A stretch of DNA of 8,331 nt from Planctomycetaceae bacterium (lineage in GTDB: Bacteria > Planctomycetota > Planctomycetia > Pirellulales > JAEUIK01). The stretch's first letter is position 1, and each line of letters starts with the position of its first letter. This document shows positions 1 through 7,900 of the stretch, piece after piece. The notes beneath the pieces are model-generated. The model was not told where the DNA came from. It ran no database searches and was given only the letters and a program-made list of their open reading frames with translations. A program made the position numbers and the translations under genes. Location: the NCBI GenBank assembly GCA_015493185.1, contig WGDQ01000169.1, forward strand, positions 1 to 8,331. Direction: 5' to 3'.

Positions 1-204
1 GACGGCACGCGGCTGACCGCCGAGGAGGTGAAGGCCGTCAGCAAGTGGCCCAGCCGCGAAGAGCAGCTTTCGATCCTGGCGGGTCAAATCCTCTCGGTCG
101 GCGCGACTTTGGCGTCGCAGCTAACGTCGGTCGGGGGAGCGCTGGCATCGCAAATCGAGCAGCGGGCCGAGGGCGAAGAAGCCGCGGCCGACGAGGCCGC
201 CTGA
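1..204 (+). CDS. rplJ: Large ribosomal subunit protein L10 (uL10), C-terminal 67 residues, 5' end outside the window
   Basis: Frame 1 is open from the first base to a TGA at 202-204. L10 anchors L7/L12 dimers to 23S rRNA at the base of the ribosomal stalk, and in many bacteria it represses its own operon by binding the mRNA leader. Visible here are the end of the globular domain (LTAEEVKAVSKWPSREEQLS, a typical L10 segment near the start of this fragment), then an amphipathic helix (about residues 25-55, ILAGQILSVGATLASQLTSV) of the kind that binds L7/L12 N-terminal domains. The fragment ends in an acidic, Ala/Glu-rich tail. The call rests on this wording and on its position just before rplL, the universal order. 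The autoregulatory leader would lie upstream of rplJ and is not in this window. The number of L7/L12 dimers bound cannot be judged from this fragment. Confidence 0.93.
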   Translation, partial: DGTRLTAEEVKAVSKWPSREEQLSILAGQILSVGATLASQLTSVGGALASQIEQRAEGEEAAADEAA

Positions 205-432
205 CGCCCGGCAGGCTTCACCGCGACTGGCGACTGTTTGACTGAGAGACGAACCGTACGCGATTCGCCGAAACGCGAAGACAAGACAAAGAAGAACAAA
301 GCGACGCTTGCTGGCCAAAATGAAGGGCCGACGAGCGTGGGCAACGATATTCGAATCCAAAACCCGATATTATGACGTTTCGCAAGCCGTAAACTATCTC
401 GAGCGGCAAGGCAAGAAAGGACCAGAACTGCG
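205..432 (+). other. rplJ-rplL intergenic gap (228 bases), no confident gene or promoter
   Basis: The gap is long for rplJ-rplL, which is usually a few tens of bases. It is relatively A-rich on the + strand. A TTGACT box (238-243) resembles a -35 element, but nothing like a -10 lies 16-18 bases downstream. A TATTAT box (368-373) resembles a -10 but lacks a -35. The heptamer CGATATT occurs twice, at 345-351 and 365-371, starting 20 bases apart. No strong hairpin followed by a T-run is seen, so there is no sign that transcription stops between the two genes. The gap ends with the rplL ribosome binding site (AGAAAGGA, 414-421). Confidence 0.6.
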
Positions 433-855
433 ATGGCGACTGACGAAGCAACCCGCGAATTTTCGGACACCACAAAACAGTTGGGTGACCAGATTGTGGG
501 CCTCACATTGAAAGAGGCCAAGGAGCTGAGCGACTACCTGGAAGAGGTGCACGGCATCAAGCCCGCAGCCGGTGGTGCGGTGATGATGGCGGCTCCGGGG
601 GCAGGTGCCGGCGGTGCAGAAGGTGGTGCTGCGGCCGAAGAGAAGACCGAATTCGACGTGGTTCTCGAGGGCTACGGCGACAAGAAGATCGGCGTGATCA
701 AGGTCGTGCGGGCCGCGACGGGTTTGGGTTTGAAGGAAGCGAAAGACCTGGTCGAAGGCTGTCCCAGCAAGGTCAAGGAAGGTATCTCGAAGGAAGACGC
801 CGAGAAGTTGAAGGCCGAGTTGGAAGAGGCCGGCGCCACGGTTTCGATCAAATAG
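433..855 (+). CDS. rplL: Large ribosomal subunit protein L7/L12 (bL12)
   Basis: This 140-residue protein is the mobile stalk protein of the 50S subunit. It dimerises on L10 and recruits and stimulates EF-Tu, EF-G, IF2 and release-factor GTPases. Three parts are visible: a helical N-terminal dimerisation domain (about 1-45, with IVGLTLKEAKELSDYLEE), a flexible Ala/Gly hinge (about 46-69), and a globular C-terminal factor-binding domain (70-140). The last opens with EKTEFDVVLEGYGDKK and carries the family signature ATGLGLKEAKDLVE at 95-108. It is longer than E. coli L7/L12 (about 120 residues); the extra length lies in an N-terminal extension and the hinge. Cys110 follows the signature where many homologues have a small residue. 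The ATG at 433 is preceded by AGAAAGGA (414-421) with an 11-base spacer, and translation from it gives the expected domain start. Probably co-transcribed with rplJ. Identity is certain. Confidence 0.98.
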   Translation: MATDEATREFSDTTKQLGDQIVGLTLKEAKELSDYLEEVHGIKPAAGGAVMMAAPGAGAGGAEGGAAAEEKTEFDVVLEGYGDKKIGVIKVVRAATGLGLKEAKDLVEGCPSKVKEGISKEDAEKLKAELEEAGATVSIK

Positions 856-919
856 CGGATTGGTGGTCCATCGGCGTTCTCTCAGTAGCGTCCGTGCTGT
901 TGATTTTTTCGTCGCAAAT

Positions 920-945
920 GGGAACGATTATAGGATCGTTCTCCC
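920..945 (+). promoter_or_regulatory. Bulged hairpin in the rplL-rpoB gap, candidate attenuator or RNA-processing element
   Basis: AACGAT (923-928) pairs with ATCGTT (935-940) around a six-base loop, TATAGG. A further GGG (920-922) pairs with CCC (943-945) across a two-base bulge (CT, 941-942). No T-run follows, so it is not a classical terminator in the + direction. A partial attenuator, pause or RNase target is possible by analogy with the E. coli rplL-rpoB gap, but the sequence alone cannot decide. Confidence 0.4.
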
Positions 946-968
946 CTGCGCACACGGCTCGGAGAGTT

Positions 969-986
969 GCGTGTTGATTCACACGC
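969..986 (+). repeat. Inverted repeat with perfect 6-bp stem in the rplL-rpoB gap
   Basis: GCGTGT (969-974) and ACACGC (981-986) are exact reverse complements separated by a six-base loop, TGATTC. It lies 23 bases after the 920-945 hairpin. It may form a small RNA stem or be a binding-site palindrome. There is no downstream T-run. Confidence 0.4.
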
Positions 987-1018
987 GCCGTGCAATGTGG
1001 CATGTCGCCCGCCCCCGA

Positions 1019-1042
1019 TCGCGGTACGCGCCCACACCGCGA
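1019..1042 (+). repeat. Inverted repeat with perfect 7-bp stem upstream of rpoB
   Basis: TCGCGGT (1019-1025) and ACCGCGA (1036-1042) are exact reverse complements around a ten-base loop. This is the most stable-looking stem in the gap because of its GC content. It is followed by pyrimidine-rich sequence (CCCTTTCCGTTCCCG), not a T-run. It ends 53 bases before the rpoB ribosome binding site, so it would not directly mask that site. Confidence 0.42.
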
Positions 1043-1095
1043 CCCTTTCCGTTCCCGTCCACGGTCGGTCCCCGCTCATCGTATCGCTAATCTCC

Positions 1096-1100
1096 AGGAG
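1096..1100 (+). promoter_or_regulatory. Shine-Dalgarno site of rpoB
   Basis: AGGAG ends 11 bases before the ATG at 1112. It supports that ATG as the start of beta, because other in-frame starts lack such a site and the protein beginning there matches the usual start of beta. Confidence 0.75.
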
Positions 1101-1111
1101 CTTTCTGTCTT

Positions 1112-4100
1112 ATGGCTACCCCGGCAGAACGACGCATCATTCCCAAGGAAGTCCGGCGCTTTGGTACCGGTCGGGAGCTCTATCCGATTTCGGATCTGAC
1201 GCGCATCCAGACGGCCAGCTACGAGGCTTTTTTGCAGCGCAACGTTCCGCCTGAAAAGCGAAAAGATCATGGCCTGGAGGGAGTGCTGCGCGAGATCTTT
1301 CCGATCGAAAGCTACGACAAAACGCTGCGCTTGGAGTACATTCGCTACGAGTTGGGCAAACCCCGTTACGAGCCGGATGAATGCCGTCAGTTGCGCCTGA
1401 CCTATGGGCGGCCCTTCAAGGTGTGGCTGCGGCTGACCAAAGAGCAGCCGGTTGAGGAAGAGGTGTATCTGGGCGACTTGCCCATCATGCTCGGCGGTGG
1501 CGAGTTCATCATCAACGGGGCCGAGCGGGTCGTTGTGAGCCAGTTGCACCGCAGCCCCGGTGTCGACTTCGTTACCGAACTGGAAGGGACCGAGCGACGG
1601 TTGCATAGCTGCCGTATCATTCCCGAGCGGGGTAGCTGGATTGAGCTCAACGTGACCAAAAAAGAAGCGTTGAGCGTGCGCATCGACCAAAGCGGCAAGT
1701 TTTCGGCCATGACGTTGCTGCGGGCCATGAGCCCGAAGCTGAGCCAGGATGCGGACCTGATTCGCGCATTTTACAACACCTCGGTCGAGAAGATCGTCGA
1801 CGGCCGCAGTGTCAGCAAAATCGAAGGAAAAATCGCCGTTACGGACGTTGTTTATCCGCCATCGAGCGAGCGGGCCGGCGAGATCATCATCGAGAGCGGA
1901 CAACGCATCTCCAAAAACGTGGCCGAAGTGATCTGCACCTCGGGCATCAAGCAGGTCGAGGTGATGCAGCCCGTACGCGATCCTCTCATCTTCAACAGCC
2001 TGGCGGAAGACAACACCGGCAGCCACGAAGAGGCGCTTTTGCGGATCTACCAGCGGCTACGGCCGGGCAATCCGCCGCAGCTTGAAAAGGCCCGGGCGCT
2101 GTTCCACGAAAAGTTCTTCGACACGAACCGCTATCGGCTCGGCAAGGTGGGCCGCTTCCGGATCAATCGCAAGCTGAAGCTGAAAATTCCGGAATCGGAG
2201 ATGACGTTGCGGGTCGACGATTTGATCGCCTCGATCAAATACCTGCTCCGCTTGCGGGCCAACGATCCGGAAGCCTCGGTCGACGACATCGACCACCTCG
2301 GCAACCGGCGGCTGCGGACCATCGACGAATTGGCTTCCGACGAATTGCGAAAAGGGTTTCTGAAGCTGCGGCGCACCGTGCAAGAGCGGATGAGTCTGAA
2401 AGACGTTGAGGACATGACGCCGCGGAGCCTGATCAACCCCAAGAGCATTTCGGCGGCAATCGAGTACTTCTTCGGTCGCGGCGAACTGTCGCAGGTTGTC
2501 GACCAGACGAACCCGTTGTCGATGCTCACACACGAGCGGCGTCTGTCGGCACTGGGGCCGGGCGGTCTGAACCGCAAGCGGGCCGGTTTCGAAGTCCGCG
2601 ACGTTCACATCTCGCACTACGGTCGTATCTGCCCTATCGAAACGCCCGAAGGTACGAATATCGGTTTGATTTCGAGCCTGGCCATCTACGCCACGGTGGA
2701 TGAATACGGCTTTCTCATCACGCCCTATCGCGTGGTGAAGAATGGCAAGTTGCAAGACGAAGTGGTTTGGCTGCGGGCCGATGAGGAATACGACGCCCAT
2801 ATGGCACCGGCCGATGCACCGATCGAAAACGGACGCATCCAGGGCGACAACATCGTTGCCCGCTACCGCGGCGACTTTGTGCTTGTGCCTGTCGATAAGG
2901 TGCAATACATGGACGTGGCGCCGAGCCAGATGGTTGGCGTCTCAGCCGGGTTGATTCCCTTCTTGGAACACGACGACGCCAACCGCGCGCTGATGGGCTC
3001 GAACATGCAGCGGCAGGCCGTGCCGTTGCTCGTCAGCGAGCCGCCCCTGGTGGCCACGGGAATGGAACGCGACGTTGCGCAGAACTCGGGCATGCTGGTA
3101 CGCGCCCGCCGACGTGGCACCGTAACCTATGTGGATGCCACGCGGATCGAGATCGGCAACGATGTTTACCCGCTGCGCAAGTTCGTGGGGCTGAATGAAC
3201 GCACCTGCCAGAACCAGAAGCCGATCGTCAAGGTGGGCGACAAAGTGCAGAAGGGCCAAGTGATTGCCGACGGTGCGGCAACCTTTCAGGGCCAATTGGC
3301 ATTGGGTCGCAATGTGTTGTGCGCCTTCATGTCGTGGGACGGGTTCAACTTCGAGGATGCCATCATCATCAGCGAGAACCTCGTCAAGAACGACACCTAC
3401 ACGTCGATCCACATCGAAGAGTTCGACATCGAAATTCGCGAGACCAAGCTGGGGCGCGAGGAATTCACCCGCGATATTCCCAACGTCAGTGAAAAGGCCC
3501 TCCGCAATCTCGACGAAAACGGCATCGTGCAGGTGGGTACGTACGTCCGCCCGGGCGACATCCTGGTGGGCAAAGTGTCGCCAAAGTCGAAAACCGAACT
3601 CACCCCCGAAGAAAAGCTGTTGCAGGCCATCTTCGGTCGGGCTGGCGAAGATGTGAAAAACGATTCGCTCGAAGTGCCTTCGGGCGTCGAGGGCATCGTG
3701 ATTGACCGCCAGAAGTTCTCACGCCGCATGAGTCTTTCGGAAGAAGAACGGCGCGAGTTCGAAAAAGAGCTGAAAAAAACCGAAGAGGCGGGCAACAAAC
3801 GCATCGCCGAAACCTTCGGCGCGATGATTCACGAAATCGAGCGCGTTTTGCAGCGCAAGCTCACCGACGAAGACGGGGCTCCGCTGGCCGGCGATCAAGA
3901 GCCCAAATACGTGGCTGAACAGGCACAGCGCTTCCGGCTCGATTCGATCGAGATTCGCAGTCCGCAGCGTAAAGCCGAGGTGAAAGCCATTTACGAGCAG
4001 CATTGGCCCATCGTTGAAGAGGCCATCGACGCGCGCGACCGCGCGTTGAACTCGATGAAGCGAGGCGATGAACTGCGCAGCGGCGTGCTGCAAATGGTGA

Positions 4101-4822
4101 AGGTGTACATCGCCACGAAGCGAGTGATTTCCGTCGGCGACAAAATGGCGGGTCGACACGGGAACAAGGGTGTGATCGCCAAGATTCTGCCGGCCGAAGA
4201 CATGCCGTTTTTGCCCGACGGCACGCCGATCGAAATCATGCTCAATCCCTTGGGAGTGCCCAGCCGTATGAACGTCGGCCAGATTCTCGAAACGCACCTG
4301 GGTTGGGCAGGCGCCAAGCTCGGTTTTCAGGCCATCACACCGGTATTCGACGGTGCGTCGGAAGAGGAGATCGGCCAGTGTCTTGAAGAGGCGGGGCTTC
4401 CTCGAAGCGGCAAGGTCCGGCTCTACGACGGTCGTACCGGCGAGCCGATGGAGCAGGAAACCACGGTTGGCTACATCTACATGCTCAAGCTCCACCACCT
4501 GGTCGACGACAAGGTGCACGCCCGCTCAACGGGGCCCTACTCGCTCATCACGCAGCAGCCCTTGGGCGGCAAGGCACGCTTTGGCGGGCAGCGGTTTGGC
4601 GAAATGGAGGTCTGGGCGCTCGAGGCCTACGGTGCGGCCTATGTGCTGCAGGAATTACTCACCGTCAAGAGCGACGATGTCGAAGGACGCACCAAGATTT
4701 ATGAATCGATGGTCAAAGGTGAAAACACGCTCGAGGCGGGCACGCCGGCCAGCTTCGACGTGCTGACGAACGAAATCCGAGGTTTGGCCCTGAACATGCA
4801 ACTCGAAAAACGACGCGTCTAG
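1112..4822 (+). CDS. rpoB: DNA-directed RNA polymerase subunit beta
   Basis: The 1236-residue beta subunit forms one pincer of the polymerase and half of its active site. Landmarks in order: N-terminal protrusion and lobe, with INGAERVVVSQLHRSPGV at about 134-151; fork and rifampicin region 454-485 (LSQVVDQTNPLSMLTHERR then SALGPGG); CPIETPEGTNIGLI about 30 residues later; FNFEDAII with acidic pair Glu748/Asp749 near the active site; GDKMAGRHGNKGV at 1009-1021, with lysines that contact the RNA 3' end; and the C-terminal clamp/switch segment GGKARFGGQRFGEMEVWALE starting at 1152. About 115 charged, helix-prone residues (871-987) precede the last lysine motif and match the place of the SI2 insertion in E. 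coli. The region of E. coli SI1 is shorter here, which largely explains the smaller size (E. coli about 1342). The start is set by AGGAG at 1096-1100. It is followed by rpoC after 164 bases. Rifampicin-region substitutions are described in the findings. Confidence 0.99.
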   Translation: MATPAERRIIPKEVRRFGTGRELYPISDLTRIQTASYEAFLQRNVPPEKRKDHGLEGVLREIFPIESYDKTLRLEYIRYELGKPRYEPDECRQLRLTYGRPFKVWLRLTKEQPVEEEVYLGDLPIMLGGGEFIINGAERVVVSQLHRSPGVDFVTELEGTERRLHSCRIIPERGSWIELNVTKKEALSVRIDQSGKFSAMTLLRAMSPKLSQDADLIRAFYNTSVEKIVDGRSVSKIEGKIAVTDVVYPPSSERAGEIIIESGQRISKNVAEVICTSGIKQVEVMQPVRDPLIFNSLAEDNTGSHEEALLRIYQRLRPGNPPQLEKARALFHEKFFDTNRYRLGKVGRFRINRKLKLKIPESEMTLRVDDLIASIKYLLRLRANDPEASVDDIDHLGNRRLRTIDELASDELRKGFLKLRRTVQERMSLKDVEDMTPRSLINPKSISAAIEYFFGRGELSQVVDQTNPLSMLTHERRLSALGPGGLNRKRAGFEVRDVHISHYGRICPIETPEGTNIGLISSLAIYATVDEYGFLITPYRVVKNGKLQDEVVWLRADEEYDAHMAPADAPIENGRIQGDNIVARYRGDFVLVPVDKVQYMDVAPSQMVGVSAGLIPFLEHDDANRALMGSNMQRQAVPLLVSEPPLVATGMERDVAQNSGMLVRARRRGTVTYVDATRIEIGNDVYPLRKFVGLNERTCQNQKPIVKVGDKVQKGQVIADGAATFQGQLALGRNVLCAFMSWDGFNFEDAIIISENLVKNDTYTSIHIEEFDIEIRETKLGREEFTRDIPNVSEKALRNLDENGIVQVGTYVRPGDILVGKVSPKSKTELTPEEKLLQAIFGRAGEDVKNDSLEVPSGVEGIVIDRQKFSRRMSLSEEERREFEKELKKTEEAGNKRIAETFGAMIHEIERVLQRKLTDEDGAPLAGDQEPKYVAEQAQRFRLDSIEIRSPQRKAEVKAIYEQHWPIVEEAIDARDRALNSMKRGDELRSGVLQMVKVYIATKRVISVGDKMAGRHGNKGVIAKILPAEDMPFLPDGTPIEIMLNPLGVPSRMNVGQILETHLGWAGAKLGFQAITPVFDGASEEEIGQCLEEAGLPRSGKVRLYDGRTGEPMEQETTVGYIYMLKLHHLVDDKVHARSTGPYSLITQQPLGGKARFGGQRFGEMEVWALEAYGAAYVLQELLTVKSDDVEGRTKIYESMVKGENTLEAGTPASFDVLTNEIRGLALNMQLEKRRV

Positions 4823-4986
4823 CAACCTGACAGTTGGCCAACGACTTGTCGGAGTTTGCACGCGTTTTCCCATTCGTCCCGCCCAGCCGCCGCCGGGCCG
4901 CAACCGATTCGAAAAAAACGCAACGTACTGAAGCCTCGGGCGATGTGACCCGTGGGCCGATGCCCGAAAAGAAGGAGATTCGTATC
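4823..4986 (+). other. rpoB-rpoC intergenic gap (164 bases) with short alternative hairpins
   Basis: No separate gene is seen. Just after the rpoB stop, the perfect palindrome GTTGGCCAAC (4833-4842) could instead pair its left half with CAAC at 4823-4826. Close to rpoC, CGGGC (4937-4941) can pair with GCCCG (4962-4966), or GGGC (4954-4957) with GCCC (4962-4965) around a CGAT loop. These are mutually exclusive small stems ending a few bases before the rpoC Shine-Dalgarno. There is no terminator-like hairpin with a T-run, so read-through from rpoB into rpoC is expected. Confidence 0.5.
4972..4977 (+). promoter_or_regulatory. Strong Shine-Dalgarno site selecting the GTG start of rpoC
   Basis: AAGGAG lies 9 bases before the GTG at 4987. 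It decides between that GTG and an in-frame ATG at 4960. The ATG has no comparable purine site upstream, and this Shine-Dalgarno would lie inside the coding sequence if the ATG were used. Confidence 0.8.
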
Positions 4987-7900
4987 GTGACCATTGCTGA
5001 GCGCTCCTACGATCGAATCAACGATTACGCCTCGGTGAAGATCAGCCTTGCCCGACCGCACGATATTCGGAGCTGGTCGTTCGGCGAGGTGAAAAAGCCG
5101 GAAACGATCAACTACCGCACCTATCGTCCGGAAAAAGACGGTTTGTTCTGCGAGCGGATTTTCGGTCCGGAGAAGGACTGGGAGTGCGCGTGCGGCAAAT
5201 ACCGTGGCATGAAATACAAGGGCATGATTTGCGATCGGTGCGGCGTGAAGATCACCCATAGCCGCGTGTGCCGCAAGCGGATGGGGCACATTGAACTGGC
5301 TGCGCCGGTCGTTCACATCTGGTTCTTCAAGGCCATGCCCAGCCGTCTGGGGAACCTGCTGAATATGAAGACCACCAGCCTGGAGAAGGTGATCTATTTC
5401 CAGGATTACGTCGTCATCGATCCAGGCGACACACCGCTGAAAGAGCGGCAGCTTTTGAGCGAGGAGGAATATCGAAAGGCGCGCGCCGACTATGGCGAGG
5501 GCTCGTTCGAGGCCGACATGGGCGCCGAGGCGGTGCGCAAACTGCTGATGAAGCTCGACCTGGTCGAGCTCTCTAAAGAGCTTCGGCAGGAACTGGCCGA
5601 AACCGGGTCGAAGCAGAAGAAAAAAGACCTGATCAATCGGCTGAAAATCGTCGAGTCGATCCGCGACAGCGACAACAAACCAGAGTGGATGGTGCTTGAC
5701 GTCATTCCGGTCATTCCGCCCGACCTGCGGCCGTTGGTGTTGCTCGACTCGGGCAACTTCGCCACGAGCGATTTGAACGATCTGTATCGCCGCATCATCA
5801 ACCGCAACAACCGGCTGAAAAAGCTGGTGGATCTCAACGCGCCCGAGGTCATCATCCGCAATGAAAAGCGGATGCTTCAACAGTCGGTCGATGCCCTTTT
5901 CGACAACACCCGCTGCAAGCGCCCCGTGCTGGGATCGAGCAATCGCCCGCTCAAGTCGCTCACCGACATGATCAAGGGCAAGCAGGGGCGGTTTCGCGAG
6001 AATCTTTTGGGTAAGCGAGTCGATTATTCGGCCCGTAGCGTAATCGTGGTCGGTCCGTCGTTGCGGCTGCATCAGTGCGGTTTGCCGAAAAAGATCGCGC
6101 TGGAGCTCTACCAGCCGTTCATCATCCGGCGACTCAAGGAGTTGGGGCACGCCGATACGATCAAAAGCGCCAAGAAGATGTTGGAGCGCAAGGACGATCA
6201 GGTGTGGGACATTCTCGAAGAGGTGATCCACAACCATCCGGTTTTGCTGAACCGGGCGCCGACCTTGCACCGCATGGGCATTCAAGGTTTTGAGCCGGTA
6301 CTGGTCGAGGGCAACGCGATCAAACTGCACCCGCTGGTGTGCAAAGGGTTCAATGCCGACTTCGATGGCGACCAGATGGCCGTTCACTTGCCGCTTTCGA
6401 TCGAAGCGCAAGTGGAAGTGCACACGCTGCTGATGGCAACGAACAACATCTTCAGCCCGGCCAATGGCGCGCCGATCATCAGCCCCTCGCAAGACATCGT
6501 GATGGGGTGCTACTACCTGACGATGACCGTCCCTGAGGCCAAGGGCGACGGCATGGTGTTCAGCTCGCTGGACGAGGTGCAGTTGGCTTATTCGCTGGGC
6601 GTTGTCGGCACCCATGCCCGCATCAAGGTGCGTTTGCCAAAGGGGCAAATGATCAAACGGGAAGGCGATCTCGAAGCCTCGGCTCCCGAGGGCCTGGTCG
6701 ACACGACCGTGGGCCGCGTGCTGTTCAACGTCGTGCTGCCCAAAGGCATGCCGTTCTACGATTTGGCCATGCGATCGGGCGAGCTGTCGAAGGTGATCTC
6801 GGATTGCTATCAGATTTTGGGTCGAGGTCGCACGATCGACCTGTTGGACGATTTGAACCAATTGGGCTTCCGCCAGAGCACCCGTAGCGGACTGTCGTTC
6901 GCAACCGACGATTTGATCACCCCGCCGAACAAAGCCAAGATCATTGCCGATGCCGAAAAGGCGGTGCTTCGCATCCAGAAGCTTTACCAGCGAGGTGTGA
7001 TCACCGAAGGCGAGCGTTACAACCAGGTGCTCGATGCCTGGACGCACGCGCGTGAACGCATCACCGCCGAAATGATGAATGAGCTGGAAAACGACTACCG
7101 CGAGGGCGGCTACGTCAATCCGATTCACCTGATGGCCCACTCCGGAGCCCGTGGCGGTGTGGAGCAAATCCGTCAGTTGGCCGGCATGCGAGGGCTGATG
7201 GCCAAGCCCTCGGGCAAGATCATCGAAACGCCCATCAAAGCCAACTTCCGCGAGGGGCTTTCGGTGCTCGAGTATTTCAGCTCAACGCACGGTGCCCGAA
7301 AGGGGTTGGCCGACACGGCGTTGAAGACGGCCGACTCGGGCTATCTCACCCGAAAGCTGGCCGACGTGGCGCAAAACGTGGTGGTCACCATGCACGACTG
7401 CGGCACCACGCAGGGCATCACCAAGGGCGTGATCTACCGCGGCGAAAAGGTCGAGGTATCGCTGGCCGACTCGATTCGCGGCCGTGTGAGCCGCACGAAC
7501 ATCGTCAACCCGATTACCGACGAAGTGGTAGTGCGGGAAAACGAGTTGATCACCCCCGCCATCGCGCAGCGAATCGAGGAGATGGGGCTGGAGAAAATCC
7601 AGGTCCGAAGCCCGATGACCTGTGATGCCTCGCTGGGGGTGTGTGCTCTTTGCTATGGCATGGATCTTTCAACCGGCAATCTGGTCGAACAGGGAATGGC
7701 TGTCGGCATTATCGCGGCCCAGAGCATCGGCGAGCCCGGCACGCAGCTCACGATGCGGACGTTCCACATCGGCGGCACGGCGGCCCGCGCGGTTGAAGAA
7801 AGCGAAATCCGCTCGAAGAAAGACGGTGTGGTCAAGTTCACGCGTCTCAAAGTGGTTCGCAACGAAGAAGGTCAGCAGCTCGTGCTCAGCCGCAACGGGG

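Larger units (their letters stand above)
856..1111 (+). other. rplL-rpoB intergenic gap (256 bases) with three inverted repeats
   Basis: No convincing gene is present. The left part is T-rich around 900-910, the rest is C-rich on the + strand, and three separate hairpin-forming repeats fall between 920 and 1042 (listed individually). In E. coli the same gap holds a partial transcription attenuator and an RNase III processing site that lower rpoBC output relative to rplJL. An equivalent role here is an inference from position only. None of the hairpins is followed by a T-run, so none looks like a standard intrinsic terminator. A TTGATT box (900-905) might be a -35, but the best AT-rich -10-like bases (926-934) are 20 or more bases away. 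Confidence 0.55.

Noticed and set aside
238..266. Possible promoter from the TTGACT box just after rplJ
   Set aside because: No -10-like hexamer occurs at 16-18 bases. The nearest candidates match only two or fewer consensus positions.
308..511. Small + strand open frame starting in the rplJ-rplL gap and running into rplL
   Set aside because: It needs a TTG start at 308 or an ATG at 320, neither with a Shine-Dalgarno, and it overlaps rplL by 79 bases in another frame. Conservation in relatives would be needed to revive it as an upstream ORF.
900..934. Possible rpoB promoter from TTGATT with the AT-rich ATTATAGG stretch
   Set aside because: Spacing between the two boxes is 20 bases or more, outside the normal range for a housekeeping sigma promoter. 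The AT-rich bases are also explained as part of the hairpin loop.
860..1090. Small + strand open frames in the rplL-rpoB gap (860-1090, 967-1254, 990-1199)
   Set aside because: They are Arg/Pro/Ser-rich translations of C-rich noncoding DNA, with no recognisable motif or ribosome binding site. Two of them run into rpoB out of frame.
1076..2026. 316-residue minus-strand open frame opposite the start of rpoB
   Set aside because: It is antisense to conserved rpoB sequence, with low-complexity composition typical of shadow frames. The same applies to minus-strand frames at 2057-2905, 2942-3412, 3719-4519 and 7669-8310.
4819..7167. 782-residue open frame on the minus strand opposite rpoC
   Set aside because: It lies wholly antisense to an unmistakable rpoC. 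Its translation is rich in His, Gln, Leu and Val, with no recognisable domain, as expected for a shadow of GC-biased codons. I saw no ribosome binding site for it.
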